NCBI RefSeq assembly: GCF_036084755.1
Contig: NZ_CP107968.1
Coordinates: 5,666,501 to 5,730,500, forward strand
Direction: 5' to 3'
DNA: 64,000 nucleotides
DNA from: Streptomyces sp. NBC_00370
GTDB lineage: Bacteria > Actinomycetota > Actinomycetes > Streptomycetales > Streptomycetaceae
Part shown: piece after piece, positions 15,825-25,145 of the stretch
Layout of the letters: the number at the start of each line of letters is the position of its first letter
How positions within the stretch are numbered: position 1 is the stretch's first letter
Program-made: the position numbers and the translations under genes
The notes under the pieces: generated by a model
The model's input: only the letters and a program-made list of their open reading frames with translations
What the model was told of the DNA's origin: nothing
Database searches by the model: none

Positions 15825-18800
15825 GTGAGCTCCTCCTCCACCACCGGGCGCACCCCGGCACCGCAGCGCCGGGTACGGCAGCGGTCCACGGGTGCGTACC
15901 GACTGGTGCGCACGCCTCCGGAGCCGGTGGTCCCTCCTCAGCTGGACGCCGCACAGCGCAGGGTGGTTGACCACGGGACCGGGCCGCTGCTGGTGCTCGC
16001 GGGTCCCGGCACCGGCAAGACGACGACGCTCGTGGAGTCGGTCGCCGCGCGTGTCGCGGCGGGCGCGGATCCGGAGCGGATCCTGGTGCTCACCTTCAGC
16101 CGCAAGGCGGCGGTGGAGCTGCGCGACCGGATGGCGGTCAGGCTCGGCGGCACCCGCGGGCCGCAGGCCACGACGTTCCACTCGTTCTGCTACGCCCTGA
16201 TCCGCGCGCACCAGGAGGCCGACCTCTTCACCGAGCCGCTGCGGCTGCTCTCCGGGCCCGAGCAGGACGTCGCCGTACGCGACCTGCTCGCGGGCCAGCT
16301 CGACCTGGCGCGCGAGGGCCGGGCGCGCATCGGCTGGCCGGACGAGCTGCGCGCGTGCCTCACCACGCGCGGCTTCGCCGACGAGGTGCGCGCGGTGCTC
16401 GCCCGCAGCCGGGAGCTGGGGCTCGGCCCGGACTCGCTGGCCGCCTTCGCCGCCCGTACCGGCAGGCCCGACTGGTCGGCCGCGGCGTCCTTCCTCGCCG
16501 AATATCTCGACGTCCTCGATCTGCAGGGCGTGCTCGACTACGCGGAGCTGGTGCACCGCGCGGTGCTGCTGGCGAGCCGCCCGGAGGTCGCGAAGCGGCT
16601 GACGGCCCAGTACGACACGGTCTTCGTGGACGAGTACCAGGACACCGACCCGGCGCAGGTCAGGCTGCTCGGGGCGCTGGCGGGCGGGGGCCGCACGCTG
16701 ATCGCCTTCGGCGACCCCGACCAGTCGATCTACGCCTTCCGCGGCGCCGACGTGAACGGCATCCTCGGCTTCCCCGAGGCCTTCCCGCGCACCGGAGGAC
16801 GGCCGGCCCCGGTGGAGGTGCTGACCACCTCGCGCCGCTCGGGCGCCGCGCTGCTGGCGGCGAGCAGGATGCTGACCCGCCGGATGCCGCTGCCCCGGCT
16901 GCCCGCGGAGAAGGCGCGGGCCCACCGCGAGCTGGCGGCGGTACGAGGCGGCGGGCGGGTCGAGACGTACACCTTCCCGACCCCGTCGGCCGAGCTGGAC
17001 AACATCGCGGACATCCTGCGCAGGGCCCATCTGGAGGACGGCGTCCGGTGGAGCGAGATGGCCGTGCTGGTCCGCGCGGGCGGCCGCACCATCCCGTCCG
17101 TGCGCCGCGCCCTCACCTCGGCCGGTGTGCCGCTGGACGTCGACGGCGACGACGTACCCCTGCGCCACGAGCCCGCCGTCGCGCCGCTGTTGACGGCGCT
17201 CAGAGCGGTCGCGAGGGCGGCGCTGCGGCCGGCGCCGGGCGACCCGGTGGCGGACGGGAGCGACGCCGCCCCCTGGCTCGACGTCGAGACGGCGCTGACC
17301 CTCCTCTCCTCGCCGCTCGGCGGGATGGACGCCGCCGATCTGCGCCGGCTCGGCCGGGCCCTGCGGGACGACGAGCGGGCTGCGGGGAACCGGCTCCCGC
17401 CGCCCTCCGACGCGCTGCTCGCCCTCGCGCTCGCCGAGCCCGAACGGCTCGTCGCGCACGATCCCGCGTACGCCAGGGGCGCGCAGGTGCTCGGCGGGCT
17501 GCTGCGCAAGGCGCGTGAACTGCTCGAAGGCGGCGGCACGGCGGAAGAGGCCCTGTGGGAGCTGTGGGACGGCACGACCCTGCCGCGCAGGCTCGAACGG
17601 TCGGCGCTGCGCGGCGGCGCCGCCGGCCGTAACGCCGACCGCGATCTCGACGCCGTCTGCGCGCTCTTCGACGCGGCCGCCCGCGCCGAGGAGCGCACCG
17701 GCGGCCGTGGCGCGCTCAACTTCCTCGAAGAGCTGGACGCCCAGGACATCGCGGCCGACACCCTCAGCAGGCGGGCGGTACGCCCCGACGCCGTACGGCT
17801 GATGACGGCGCACCGCTCCAAAGGGCTGGAGTGGCGGCTGGTCGTCGTCGCGGGGGTCCAGGAGGGCCTGTGGCCCGACCTGCGGCGGCGCGGCTCGCTG
17901 CTGGAGGCCGACAGGATCGGCAGGGACGGCCTCGCCGAGCCGCTGACCCCCGGCGCCCTCCTTACCGAGGAGCGCAGGCTGTTCTACGTGGCGGCGACGC
18001 GCGCCCGTGAACGGCTCGTCGTCACGGCGGTCAAGGCCCCCGCCGACGACGGTGACCAGCCGTCCCGCTTCCTCACCGAACTGGGCGTCGAGCCACGCGA
18101 CATAACGGGCCGCCCGCGCAGGCCGCTCGCCGTCGCTCCGCTCGTCGCCGAACTGCGCGCCACCACGGTCGACCCGGCGGCGAGCCCCGCCCTGCGGGAC
18201 GCGGCGGCCCGCAGACTCGCCCGCCTCGCCGCCCTCGCCGACGAGGACGGCCAGGCGCTCGTCCCCACCGCGCACCCGAACAGCTGGTGGGGCATGTACG
18301 AGCCGACGCTCAGCGCGGTCCCGCTGCGTGACCGGGGCCAGCCGGTCGCGCTCTCCGGCAGCGCGCTGGAACAGCTCGCGAACACCTGCGCGCTCCAGTG
18401 GTTCCTCGGCCGCGAGGTGAAGGCGGCCGAGCCCGCGACGGCGGCGCAGGGGTTCGGCAACGTGGTGCACGTCCTGGCCGACGAGGTGGCCTCCGGACGC
18501 ACCCCCGCCGACCTCGCCGTCCTGATGGAACGGCTGGACTCCGTCTGGGACGCGCTCGCCTTCGACGCGCCCTGGAAGTCCCGCCAGGAGAAGGAGCACG
18601 CGCGCGTGGCGCTCGAACGCTTCCTCAAGTGGCACGTCGGCGACCGCGGCGGCCGCACCCCCGTCGCCACGGAACACGAATTCGACGTCACGATCGAAGC
18701 CGGCGAGTACGAGGTGCGGATCAGGGGCTCCATGGACCGCGTCGAGAAGGACGTCCAGGGCCGGGCGTACGTCGTGGACTTCAAGACCGGCAAGGCGACC

Positions 18801-19145
18801 CCGACGAAGGAGGAGGTCGCCCACCATCCCCAGCTGGCCGTCTACCAGCTCGCGGTACGCGAAGGCGCCCTGGACGAGATCTTCGACGGCCACCGCCCGG
18901 ACGCGGCGGGCGCCGAACTCGTCCAACTGCGCCAGCCGGCCCCGAAGCGCGAGGGCGGCGACGAACTCCCCAAGATCCAGGCGCAGGAGCCGCTGGCAGG
19001 CGAATGGGTGGGCGACCTGCTGGCCACGGCGGCAGGCCGCGTACTGGACGAACGCTTCACCCCGAGCACGGGCCAGCACTGCGCCCACTGCGCGTTCCGA
19101 GCGTCGTGCGGAGCGCAACCGGAGGGCCAACAGATCGTGGAGTGA
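15825..19145 (+). CDS. adnA: AdnA-like helicase-nuclease subunit
   Basis: A protein of about 1106 residues with a UvrD/Rep-type SF1 motor followed by a RecB-family nuclease. Motor motifs: GPGTGKTTT near 62, VDEYQDTDPAQ near 268, FGDPDQSIYAFRGAD near 295, AHRSKGLEWRLVVVAG near 660, and YVAATRARERL near 720. The nuclease has VDFKTGK and QLAVYQLA near 980-1005. A cysteine near 855 with the C-terminal CAHCAFRASC fits the four-Cys iron-sulfur clasp of AddB/AdnA nucleases. AdnAB resects double-strand breaks in actinobacteria. The GTG start is the first codon giving a reasonable N-terminus; the frame is open to 15756. Confidence 0.85.
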   Translation: MSSSSTTGRTPAPQRRVRQRSTGAYRLVRTPPEPVVPPQLDAAQRRVVDHGTGPLLVLAGPGTGKTTTLVESVAARVAAGADPERILVLTFSRKAAVELRDRMAVRLGGTRGPQATTFHSFCYALIRAHQEADLFTEPLRLLSGPEQDVAVRDLLAGQLDLAREGRARIGWPDELRACLTTRGFADEVRAVLARSRELGLGPDSLAAFAARTGRPDWSAAASFLAEYLDVLDLQGVLDYAELVHRAVLLASRPEVAKRLTAQYDTVFVDEYQDTDPAQVRLLGALAGGGRTLIAFGDPDQSIYAFRGADVNGILGFPEAFPRTGGRPAPVEVLTTSRRSGAALLAASRMLTRRMPLPRLPAEKARAHRELAAVRGGGRVETYTFPTPSAELDNIADILRRAHLEDGVRWSEMAVLVRAGGRTIPSVRRALTSAGVPLDVDGDDVPLRHEPAVAPLLTALRAVARAALRPAPGDPVADGSDAAPWLDVETALTLLSSPLGGMDAADLRRLGRALRDDERAAGNRLPPPSDALLALALAEPERLVAHDPAYARGAQVLGGLLRKARELLEGGGTAEEALWELWDGTTLPRRLERSALRGGAAGRNADRDLDAVCALFDAAARAEERTGGRGALNFLEELDAQDIAADTLSRRAVRPDAVRLMTAHRSKGLEWRLVVVAGVQEGLWPDLRRRGSLLEADRIGRDGLAEPLTPGALLTEERRLFYVAATRARERLVVTAVKAPADDGDQPSRFLTELGVEPRDITGRPRRPLAVAPLVAELRATTVDPAASPALRDAAARRLARLAALADEDGQALVPTAHPNSWWGMYEPTLSAVPLRDRGQPVALSGSALEQLANTCALQWFLGREVKAAEPATAAQGFGNVVHVLADEVASGRTPADLAVLMERLDSVWDALAFDAPWKSRQEKEHARVALERFLKWHVGDRGGRTPVATEHEFDVTIEAGEYEVRIRGSMDRVEKDVQGRAYVVDFKTGKATPTKEEVAHHPQLAVYQLAVREGALDEIFDGHRPDAAGAELVQLRQPAPKREGGDELPKIQAQEPLAGEWVGDLLATAAGRVLDERFTPSTGQHCAHCAFRASCGAQPEGQQIVE

Positions 19146-19630
19146 CAGGTGCCCGTCCGGGCGGCGCAGGCGCGTTCGCGACGTTGGCCGTGCGGCGCCG
19201 CCGCCAGGCCTCCGGCCGTCTGCTGGGTGGCGTGGGCACTGCCGGTTCGCGGTCGCGGTAGGTGCTCACCGGGGGATGCGCGGCGTGCGGGGCGGCTGCT
19301 GTCCGGCCGGGCAGGACGGGCTGCGCCTGGTCGTGATCCCGGGCACGTGCGCGGGTGGGGCTGGCCGGAAGGCCGGGCGGTGCCGCCCCCGGGGCTACGG
19401 GCCGAGGGGCAGGGTGCGTGGCGGGTGTTCCTCGGTCGGACGGCATCGCCGGTCACGGCACCACGCCGTCCGGCGCACGCCGGGGGGTCGGAACGCCCCA
19501 CCCGACGGCTCCCCGCCGACGCGGCCCGGCATCTCGCGACGGCTGCTGCCCGCACGCTCCTCCCGGCCGGGGGAGGCCTGAGGCCGTAGCGGGGGGGGCG
19601 TTGTCGGTGGGGCCGGATAGCCTCTCTGGG
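19146..19630. other. 485-base spacer between adnA and adnB without a convincing gene
   Basis: Open frames exist on both strands, but none has the strong third-position GC pattern of neighbours or a recognisable product. The adnB frame is itself open back to 19355, and TTG/GTG codons at 19601 and 19607 follow a run of eight G residues. In mycobacteria adnA and adnB are adjacent, so this gap is unusually large. A promoter for adnB could lie here, but I see no clear one. Confidence 0.5.
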
Positions 19631-22600
19631 GTGGCCGCACACCTCACCGATCCCGGGCAGCTCAAGGAGCTCCTCGGCATCCCCTTCACCCCGGAGCAGA
19701 CGGCGTGCATCACCGCCCCGCCTGCCCCGCAGGTCATCGTGGCCGGGGCCGGGTCGGGGAAGACGACGGTGATGGCCGCGCGCGTGGTGTGGCTGGTCGG
19801 TACGGGGCAGGTCGCGCCCGAGCAGGTCCTCGGGCTCACCTTCACCAACAAGGCCGCCGGCGAACTGGCCGAGCGCGTCCGCAAGGCGCTCGTACGGGCC
19901 GGGGTCACCGACCCCGACGCCATCGACCCCGACCATCCGCCGGGCGAGCCCCGCATCTCCACGTACCACGCCTTCGCCGGGCAGCTCCTCACCGATCACG
20001 GGCTGCGGATAGGGCTCGAACCCACCGCGCGGCTCCTCGCCGACGCCACCCGCTTCCAGCTCGCGGCGCGGGTGCTGCGCGAGGCGCCAGGACCGTACCC
20101 GTCCCTCGTCAAGACGCTTCCCGCGCTGGTCAGCGATCTGCTCGCGCTGGACGCCGAGCTGGCGGAGCACCTGGTGCGGCCCGCGAAGCTCAGCGCGTAC
20201 GACACCGAGCTGCTGCGCATCCTGGACGGGGCGAAACTCAGCAACGCCGAGCTGCGCAAGGCCCCCGAGGCCGCCCTCGCGCGGGGCGAACTCCTCGACC
20301 TCGTCGGGCGCTACCGCGACGCCAAGAGCGCCCGTGACCTCCTCGACTTCGGCGACCAGATCGCCCTCTCCGCCGAACTGGCCCTCACCAGGCCCGAGGT
20401 CGGCGGCATCCTCAGGGACGAGTTCCGGGTGGTGCTGCTCGACGAGTACCAGGACACGTCGGTCGCCCAGCGGCTCCTGCTGGCCGGTCTGTTCGGCGGC
20501 GGCACCGGACACGCGGTGACCGCCGTCGGCGACCCCTGCCAGGCGATCTACGGCTGGCGCGGCGCCTCCGTCGCCAACCTGGACGACTTCCCCGCCCACT
20601 TCCCGTACGCCGACGGCGCGCCCGCCACCCGCTTCTCGCTCAGCGAGAACCGGCGCAGCGGCGGCCGGCTCCTCGACCTCGCCAACTCGCTCGCCGAGCC
20701 GCTGCGCGCGATGCACGAAGGCGTCGAGGCCCTGCGCGCCGCGCCGGGCGCCGAGCGGGACGGCAGCGTGCGCTGCGCCCTGCTCGCCACGCACGGCGAG
20801 GAGATCGAGTGGCTGGCCGACTCGATCGGCCATCTCGTGCGCACCGGCAAGGAGCCCGGCGAGATCGCCGTGCTGTGCCGCACGGCGGGCGACTTCGCCG
20901 CGATCCAGGGCGCGCTGGTCGCCCGTGACGTGCCCGTCGAGGTGGTCGGCCTCTCCGGGCTGCTGCATCTGCCCGAGGTGGCCGACCTCGTGGCGGTGTG
21001 CGAGGTGCTGCAGGACCCCGGCGCCAACGCCTCGCTCGTACGGCTGCTGACCGGACCCCGCTGGCGGATCGGCCCCCGCGACCTGGCGCTGCTGGGCCGC
21101 AGGGCCCGGCTGCTCGTCCACAGGGGCGGCGCGGGCTCCGCCGACCCCGACGACCCGGCCGCCATGGACGAACGGCTGGCGGCCGCCGTCGAGGGCACCG
21201 ACCCCGCCGAGGTCATCTCGCTCGCCGACGCGCTCGACACGTTCCTGGAGTCGGCGGGCGCGCCCCAGGACGGCCTGCCGTTCTCGGCGGCCGCCCGGGT
21301 ACGGTTCGCCCGCCTCGCCACGGAACTGCGGGACCTGCGCAGGTCGCTGGCCGACCCGCTGATGGACGTCCTGCACCGGGTGCTGGCCACGACGGGCCTT
21401 GAGGTCGAACTGGCCGCCTCGCCGCACGCGCTGGCGGCCCGGCGGCGCGAGACCCTGGGCAACTTCCTCGACATAGCCGCCTCCTTCGCCGCGCTCGACG
21501 GCGAGGCGGGACTGCTGGCGTTCCTCGCGTTCCTGCGTACGGCAGCGCAGTACGAGAAGGGCCTGGACAACGCGCTGCCCGGCGGCGAGAACACCGTGAA
21601 GGTGCTCACGGCGCACAAGGCCAAGGGCCTGGAGTGGGACGTCGTGGCCGTGCCGGGCCTGGTCACCGGACAGTTCCCGAGCGGCAGGGCGCGCGAGGCG
21701 TGGACGGCGCAGCCGAAGGTGCTCCCGCACGCCCTGCGCGGCGACGCGGCGACCCTCCCGGACATCGAGTCCTGGGACGCGAAGGGGCTGAAGACGTTCA
21801 AGGAGCGGATGAAGGCGCATCAGCACACCGAGGAGCTGCGCCTGGGCTACGTCGCCTTCACCCGCCCGCGCAACCTGCTGCTGGGCTCGGGCCACTGGTG
21901 GGGCCCCAGCCAGAAGCGCCCGAGGGGCCCGTCGGACTTCCTGCTCGCGCTGTACGACCACTGCGCGGCGGGCTACGGCGAGATCGAGGCGTGGGCGGAC
22001 GAACCGGCGGAGGACGAAGAGAACCCCGCCCTGCTGGCGGAGACGACCCCACAGCCCTGGCCGCTCCCCCTGGACGAGCGCTCCCGCCGCCGCCGCTGGG
22101 AGGCGGCGGACACGGTACTGACGTACCTGGAGTCGGGAACGCCTGAGCCGGTCGCGGACGAGCTGCATTCGGAGTCGTACGAGGAGCCGTACGCCCCCGA
22201 GGACGACGGTCCGGAGCCCGAGCAGGACCTGGCGGACTGGGACGCCTGGACGGACACGCAGGCCGAGCCCGCCGCCGAGCACGGCGGCACGGCGCGGGAT
22301 GGAACCGCGCCGGACGGGAGGGAGGGCGCCCTGCTGGACGGGCCCTTCCCCGGCAGGAGTGCGCCCGGTGCGATCCGGGCTGCGGGCACTCCGACCGACG
22401 GGGCGGTGCCCGAGCCGCTGGCGGACCGGGACGCCTGGACGGACACCCGGGCGGAGCCCGGTCCCGCGCACGACGAAACCGCGCGGGATGCGACCCGGAC
22501 CGGTGGGACGGGGGAGTCCGAGCCCGGCTTTGCGGACCGGGACGCCCCGGCGGAGCCCGGTCCTGTGCCGGACGGGTCCGTCCCCGGCGGGCGCGCGCCC

Positions 22601-23620
22601 GGCGCGACCCCGGCCGGGGATACCCCGCCCGAGGGGCCGGAGCCTGAGCTCGACCTGGCGGACTGGGACGCGTGGACCGACACCCGGGACGAGCCCGCAC
22701 CCGCCCCGGACGGCGCCAGCCCCGGCGGGGCCGTGCCCGGCACGGTCGTGCCCGGTGGGATCCGGGCCGGTGGCGCCCCGCCCACACCGGACGGCACCCC
22801 GCCCGGCGGGACCCCGCACCTCCCCGCCCCCCGCCCCCCGCAGGGGACGTCGCAGGGGCCCCCGCAAGAGACGTCGCAGGGCGAATCCCTCACCCCCGAG
22901 GAGATCCGGACCCTCGACTCCTGGGACCGCGATCTCGACGCGCTCGCCCGCGAGCTCACCCGTGCCCGCGCCACCGTTCGTGATGTCGCCGTGCCGCCCT
23001 CGCTGTCCGCCTCCCAGTTGCTGCGGCTCGCCGCCGATCCCGACGGGTACGCGCAGGATCTCGCCCGCCCCATGCCGCGACCCCCGCAGCCCGCGGCCCG
23101 CAGGGGCACCCGGTTCCACGCCTGGGTGGAGTCGCGGTTCGAGGAGCTGCCGCTGCCGATGCTCGGCCCCGACGAGCTGCCGGGCGGCGCCGCCGACGAG
23201 CCCGAGATCGCGGACGAGCGCGACCTGGCCGCGCTCAAGGCGGCGTTCGAGCGGACGCCGTACGCGAGCCGCACCCCGTACCGCGTCGAGGCGCCGTTCC
23301 ACCTCACCCTCGCCGGGCGGGTGATCCGCGGCCGGATCGACGCCGTCTACCGCGACCTCGACCCGGCGACCGGCGCGTACACGTACGAGATCGTCGACTG
23401 GAAGACCAGCAGGACCCGCAACGCCGACCCGCTCCAGCTCGCCGTCTACCGGCTGGCCTGGGCCGAGCAGCACGGGCTGGCGCCGGCCGAGGTGGCGGCC
23501 GCCTTCCTGTACGTGCGCAGCGGCGACGTGGTGCGGCCCGCCGTGCTGCCAGGCAGGGCGGAGCTGGAGCGGATCCTCACCGGAGGGGCGGCCGAACCGG
23601 CAGACGAGCACGCCCCCTGA
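19631..23620 (+). CDS. adnB: AdnB-like helicase-nuclease subunit with a long repetitive linker
   Basis: About 1329 residues, pairing with the previous gene product. Motor motifs: VAGAGSGKTTVMAARV near 40, LGLTFTNKAAGELAERV, LLDEYQDTSVAQ near 270, VGDPCQAIYGWRGAS near 300, and TAHKAKGLEWDVVAVPGL near 660. The C-terminal RecB-like nuclease shows EIVDWKTSRT and QLAVYRLAWAEQHG near 1255-1280. Between motor and nuclease, residues about 855-1085 form an acidic, Gly/Pro-rich insert with repeats of DAWTDT. Start chosen at GTG 19631 because AAHLTDPGQLKELLGIPFTPEQ gives the N-terminus expected of the family. Expected to be the lead motor for DNA end processing. Confidence 0.85.
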   Translation: MAAHLTDPGQLKELLGIPFTPEQTACITAPPAPQVIVAGAGSGKTTVMAARVVWLVGTGQVAPEQVLGLTFTNKAAGELAERVRKALVRAGVTDPDAIDPDHPPGEPRISTYHAFAGQLLTDHGLRIGLEPTARLLADATRFQLAARVLREAPGPYPSLVKTLPALVSDLLALDAELAEHLVRPAKLSAYDTELLRILDGAKLSNAELRKAPEAALARGELLDLVGRYRDAKSARDLLDFGDQIALSAELALTRPEVGGILRDEFRVVLLDEYQDTSVAQRLLLAGLFGGGTGHAVTAVGDPCQAIYGWRGASVANLDDFPAHFPYADGAPATRFSLSENRRSGGRLLDLANSLAEPLRAMHEGVEALRAAPGAERDGSVRCALLATHGEEIEWLADSIGHLVRTGKEPGEIAVLCRTAGDFAAIQGALVARDVPVEVVGLSGLLHLPEVADLVAVCEVLQDPGANASLVRLLTGPRWRIGPRDLALLGRRARLLVHRGGAGSADPDDPAAMDERLAAAVEGTDPAEVISLADALDTFLESAGAPQDGLPFSAAARVRFARLATELRDLRRSLADPLMDVLHRVLATTGLEVELAASPHALAARRRETLGNFLDIAASFAALDGEAGLLAFLAFLRTAAQYEKGLDNALPGGENTVKVLTAHKAKGLEWDVVAVPGLVTGQFPSGRAREAWTAQPKVLPHALRGDAATLPDIESWDAKGLKTFKERMKAHQHTEELRLGYVAFTRPRNLLLGSGHWWGPSQKRPRGPSDFLLALYDHCAAGYGEIEAWADEPAEDEENPALLAETTPQPWPLPLDERSRRRRWEAADTVLTYLESGTPEPVADELHSESYEEPYAPEDDGPEPEQDLADWDAWTDTQAEPAAEHGGTARDGTAPDGREGALLDGPFPGRSAPGAIRAAGTPTDGAVPEPLADRDAWTDTRAEPGPAHDETARDATRTGGTGESEPGFADRDAPAEPGPVPDGSVPGGRAPGATPAGDTPPEGPEPELDLADWDAWTDTRDEPAPAPDGASPGGAVPGTVVPGGIRAGGAPPTPDGTPPGGTPHLPAPRPPQGTSQGPPQETSQGESLTPEEIRTLDSWDRDLDALARELTRARATVRDVAVPPSLSASQLLRLAADPDGYAQDLARPMPRPPQPAARRGTRFHAWVESRFEELPLPMLGPDELPGGAADEPEIADERDLAALKAAFERTPYASRTPYRVEAPFHLTLAGRVIRGRIDAVYRDLDPATGAYTYEIVDWKTSRTRNADPLQLAVYRLAWAEQHGLAPAEVAAAFLYVRSGDVVRPAVLPGRAELERILTGGAAEPADEHAP
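22226..22700. repeat. Degenerate in-frame repeats in the adnB linker
   Basis: Four related segments around 22226-22270, 22418-22470, 22530-22570 and 22651-22700 encode LADWDAWTDTQAEP, LADRDAWTDTRAEP, FADRDAPAEP and LADWDAWTDTRDEP. They are separated by Gly/Pro/Thr-rich spacers of 100-190 bases. The DNA identity between units is high (GGCGGACTGGGACGC recurs), which points to internal duplication. Confidence 0.8.
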
Positions 23621-23639
23621 GCCGGTTAGGCTCGACATC

Positions 23640-25049
23640 ATGAGCGAGACCCCGGACAGCGTCGTCCGTACGTACATAGAGACCCACCGGGCGGCTTTCC
23701 TCGACGACCTCGCCGAGTGGCTGCGCATCCCCTCCGTCTCCGCCGAGCCCGAGCGCGCGGCCGATGTGCGCCGCAGCGCCGACTGGCTGGCCGCCAAGCT
23801 GGCGGAGACCGGGTTCCCGGTCACCGAGGTCTGGGAGACGGGCACCCCCGCGGCGCCCGGCGCGCCCGCCGTCTTCGCCGAGTGGCCCTCCGACGACCCC
23901 GAGGCGCCGACCGTGCTGGTCTACGGCCACCACGACGTGCAGCCGGCCGCGCGCGAGGACGGCTGGCTCACCGACCCCTTCGACCCCGTCGTACGGGACG
24001 GCCGGCTGTACGGACGCGGCGCCGCCGACGACAAGGGGCAGGTGTTCTTCCACACACTGGGCGTCCGCGCGCATCTCGCCGCGACCGGCCGCACCAGCCC
24101 CGCCGTCCATCTGAAGTTCCTCGTCGAGGGCGAGGAGGAGTCGGGCTCGCCGCACTTCCTCGATCTGGTCGGGCGGCAGGCGGCCCGGCTCGCCGCCGAC
24201 GTGGTGACGGTGTCCGACACCGGCATGTGGTCCCGGGACACCCCCACCGTCTGTACCGGGATGCGCGGGCTCGCCGAGTGCGAGATCGAGCTGTACGGGC
24301 CCGACGAGGACATCCACTCGGGGTCCTTCGGCGGCGCCGTACCGAACCCGGCCACCGTCGCGGCGCGGCTGGTCGCCGCGCTGCACGACGCGGACGAGCG
24401 GGTGGCGGTCCCCGGCTTCTACGACGGTGTGGCGGAACTGACAGAGACCGAGCGCGCCCTCTTCGCCGAGCTGCCCTTCGACGAGCAGGAGTGGCTGGGG
24501 ACCGCGAGGTCGCAGGGCACACTGGGTGAGGCTGGCTACTCCACCCTGGAGCGGCTGTGGGCCCGCCCCACCGCAGAGGTCAACGGCATCGGCGGCGGTT
24601 ACCAGGGGCCCGGCAGCAAGACGATCATCCCGGCGTCGGCCATGCTGAAGCTCTCGTTCCGGCTGGTCGAGGGACAGGACCCGGACCGGATCGAGCGCTC
24701 CGTACGCGCCTGGGCGCAGGCGCGGATCCCGGCCGGCATTCGCCACAAGATCACCTTCGGCCCCGCCACCCGCCCGTGTCTGACACCGCTGGACCACCCG
24801 GCGCTCCAGGCGGTCGTACGGGCCATGGGCCGCGCCTTCGGCCAGAAGATCCGCCACACCCGGGCGGGCGGTTCGGGGCCCGCGGCCGATCTGCGGGACG
24901 TGCTGGGCGCGCCGGTGCTGTTCCTGGGTGTCTCCGTACCGTCCGACGGCTGGCACTCGCCGAACGAGAAAATCGAACTGGAACTCCTGCTCAAGGGTGT
25001 CGAGAGCAGCGCGTACCTGTGGGGCGAGCTTGCCGCGGCCCCGCACTGA
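23640..25049 (+). CDS. M20 family dipeptidase
   Basis: A 469-residue cytosolic metallopeptidase. Metal ligands and motifs are complete: YGHHDVQP near 101, GRGAADDKGQV near 130, LVEGEEESGSPHF near 165, DTGMW near 195, and the C-terminal VPSDGWHSPNEK histidine. The dimerisation insert lies in the middle (GGYQGPGSKTIIPASAMLKLSFRLV). It hydrolyses dipeptides or similar amides with two zinc ions. ATG start with few bases after adnB. In mycobacteria a potassium-channel gene takes this position between adnB and nudC, so the dipeptidase is a lineage-specific occupant. Confidence 0.9.
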   Translation: MSETPDSVVRTYIETHRAAFLDDLAEWLRIPSVSAEPERAADVRRSADWLAAKLAETGFPVTEVWETGTPAAPGAPAVFAEWPSDDPEAPTVLVYGHHDVQPAAREDGWLTDPFDPVVRDGRLYGRGAADDKGQVFFHTLGVRAHLAATGRTSPAVHLKFLVEGEEESGSPHFLDLVGRQAARLAADVVTVSDTGMWSRDTPTVCTGMRGLAECEIELYGPDEDIHSGSFGGAVPNPATVAARLVAALHDADERVAVPGFYDGVAELTETERALFAELPFDEQEWLGTARSQGTLGEAGYSTLERLWARPTAEVNGIGGGYQGPGSKTIIPASAMLKLSFRLVEGQDPDRIERSVRAWAQARIPAGIRHKITFGPATRPCLTPLDHPALQAVVRAMGRAFGQKIRHTRAGGSGPAADLRDVLGAPVLFLGVSVPSDGWHSPNEKIELELLLKGVESSAYLWGELAAAPH

Positions 25050-25145
25050 GCACGGCGCGCGGCCCGAGCGGCCCGCGCAGCCTGAGCGTCGCGTGTCGCC
25101 GCCACCGAGAAATACTCACGTCGTCCGGGGGAGTTGGAAGTACTT

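Noticed and set aside
19149..19589. A 146-residue plus-strand ORF between adnA and adnB
   Set aside because: Third-position GC is weaker than in neighbours, it has no good ribosome site, and the product is low-complexity.
18842..23845. A 1667-residue open frame on the minus strand opposite adnB and neighbours
   Set aside because: It is a GC-rich shadow: low-complexity, Arg/Gly/Val-rich product with no motif, opposite two genes with clear helicase and nuclease motifs.
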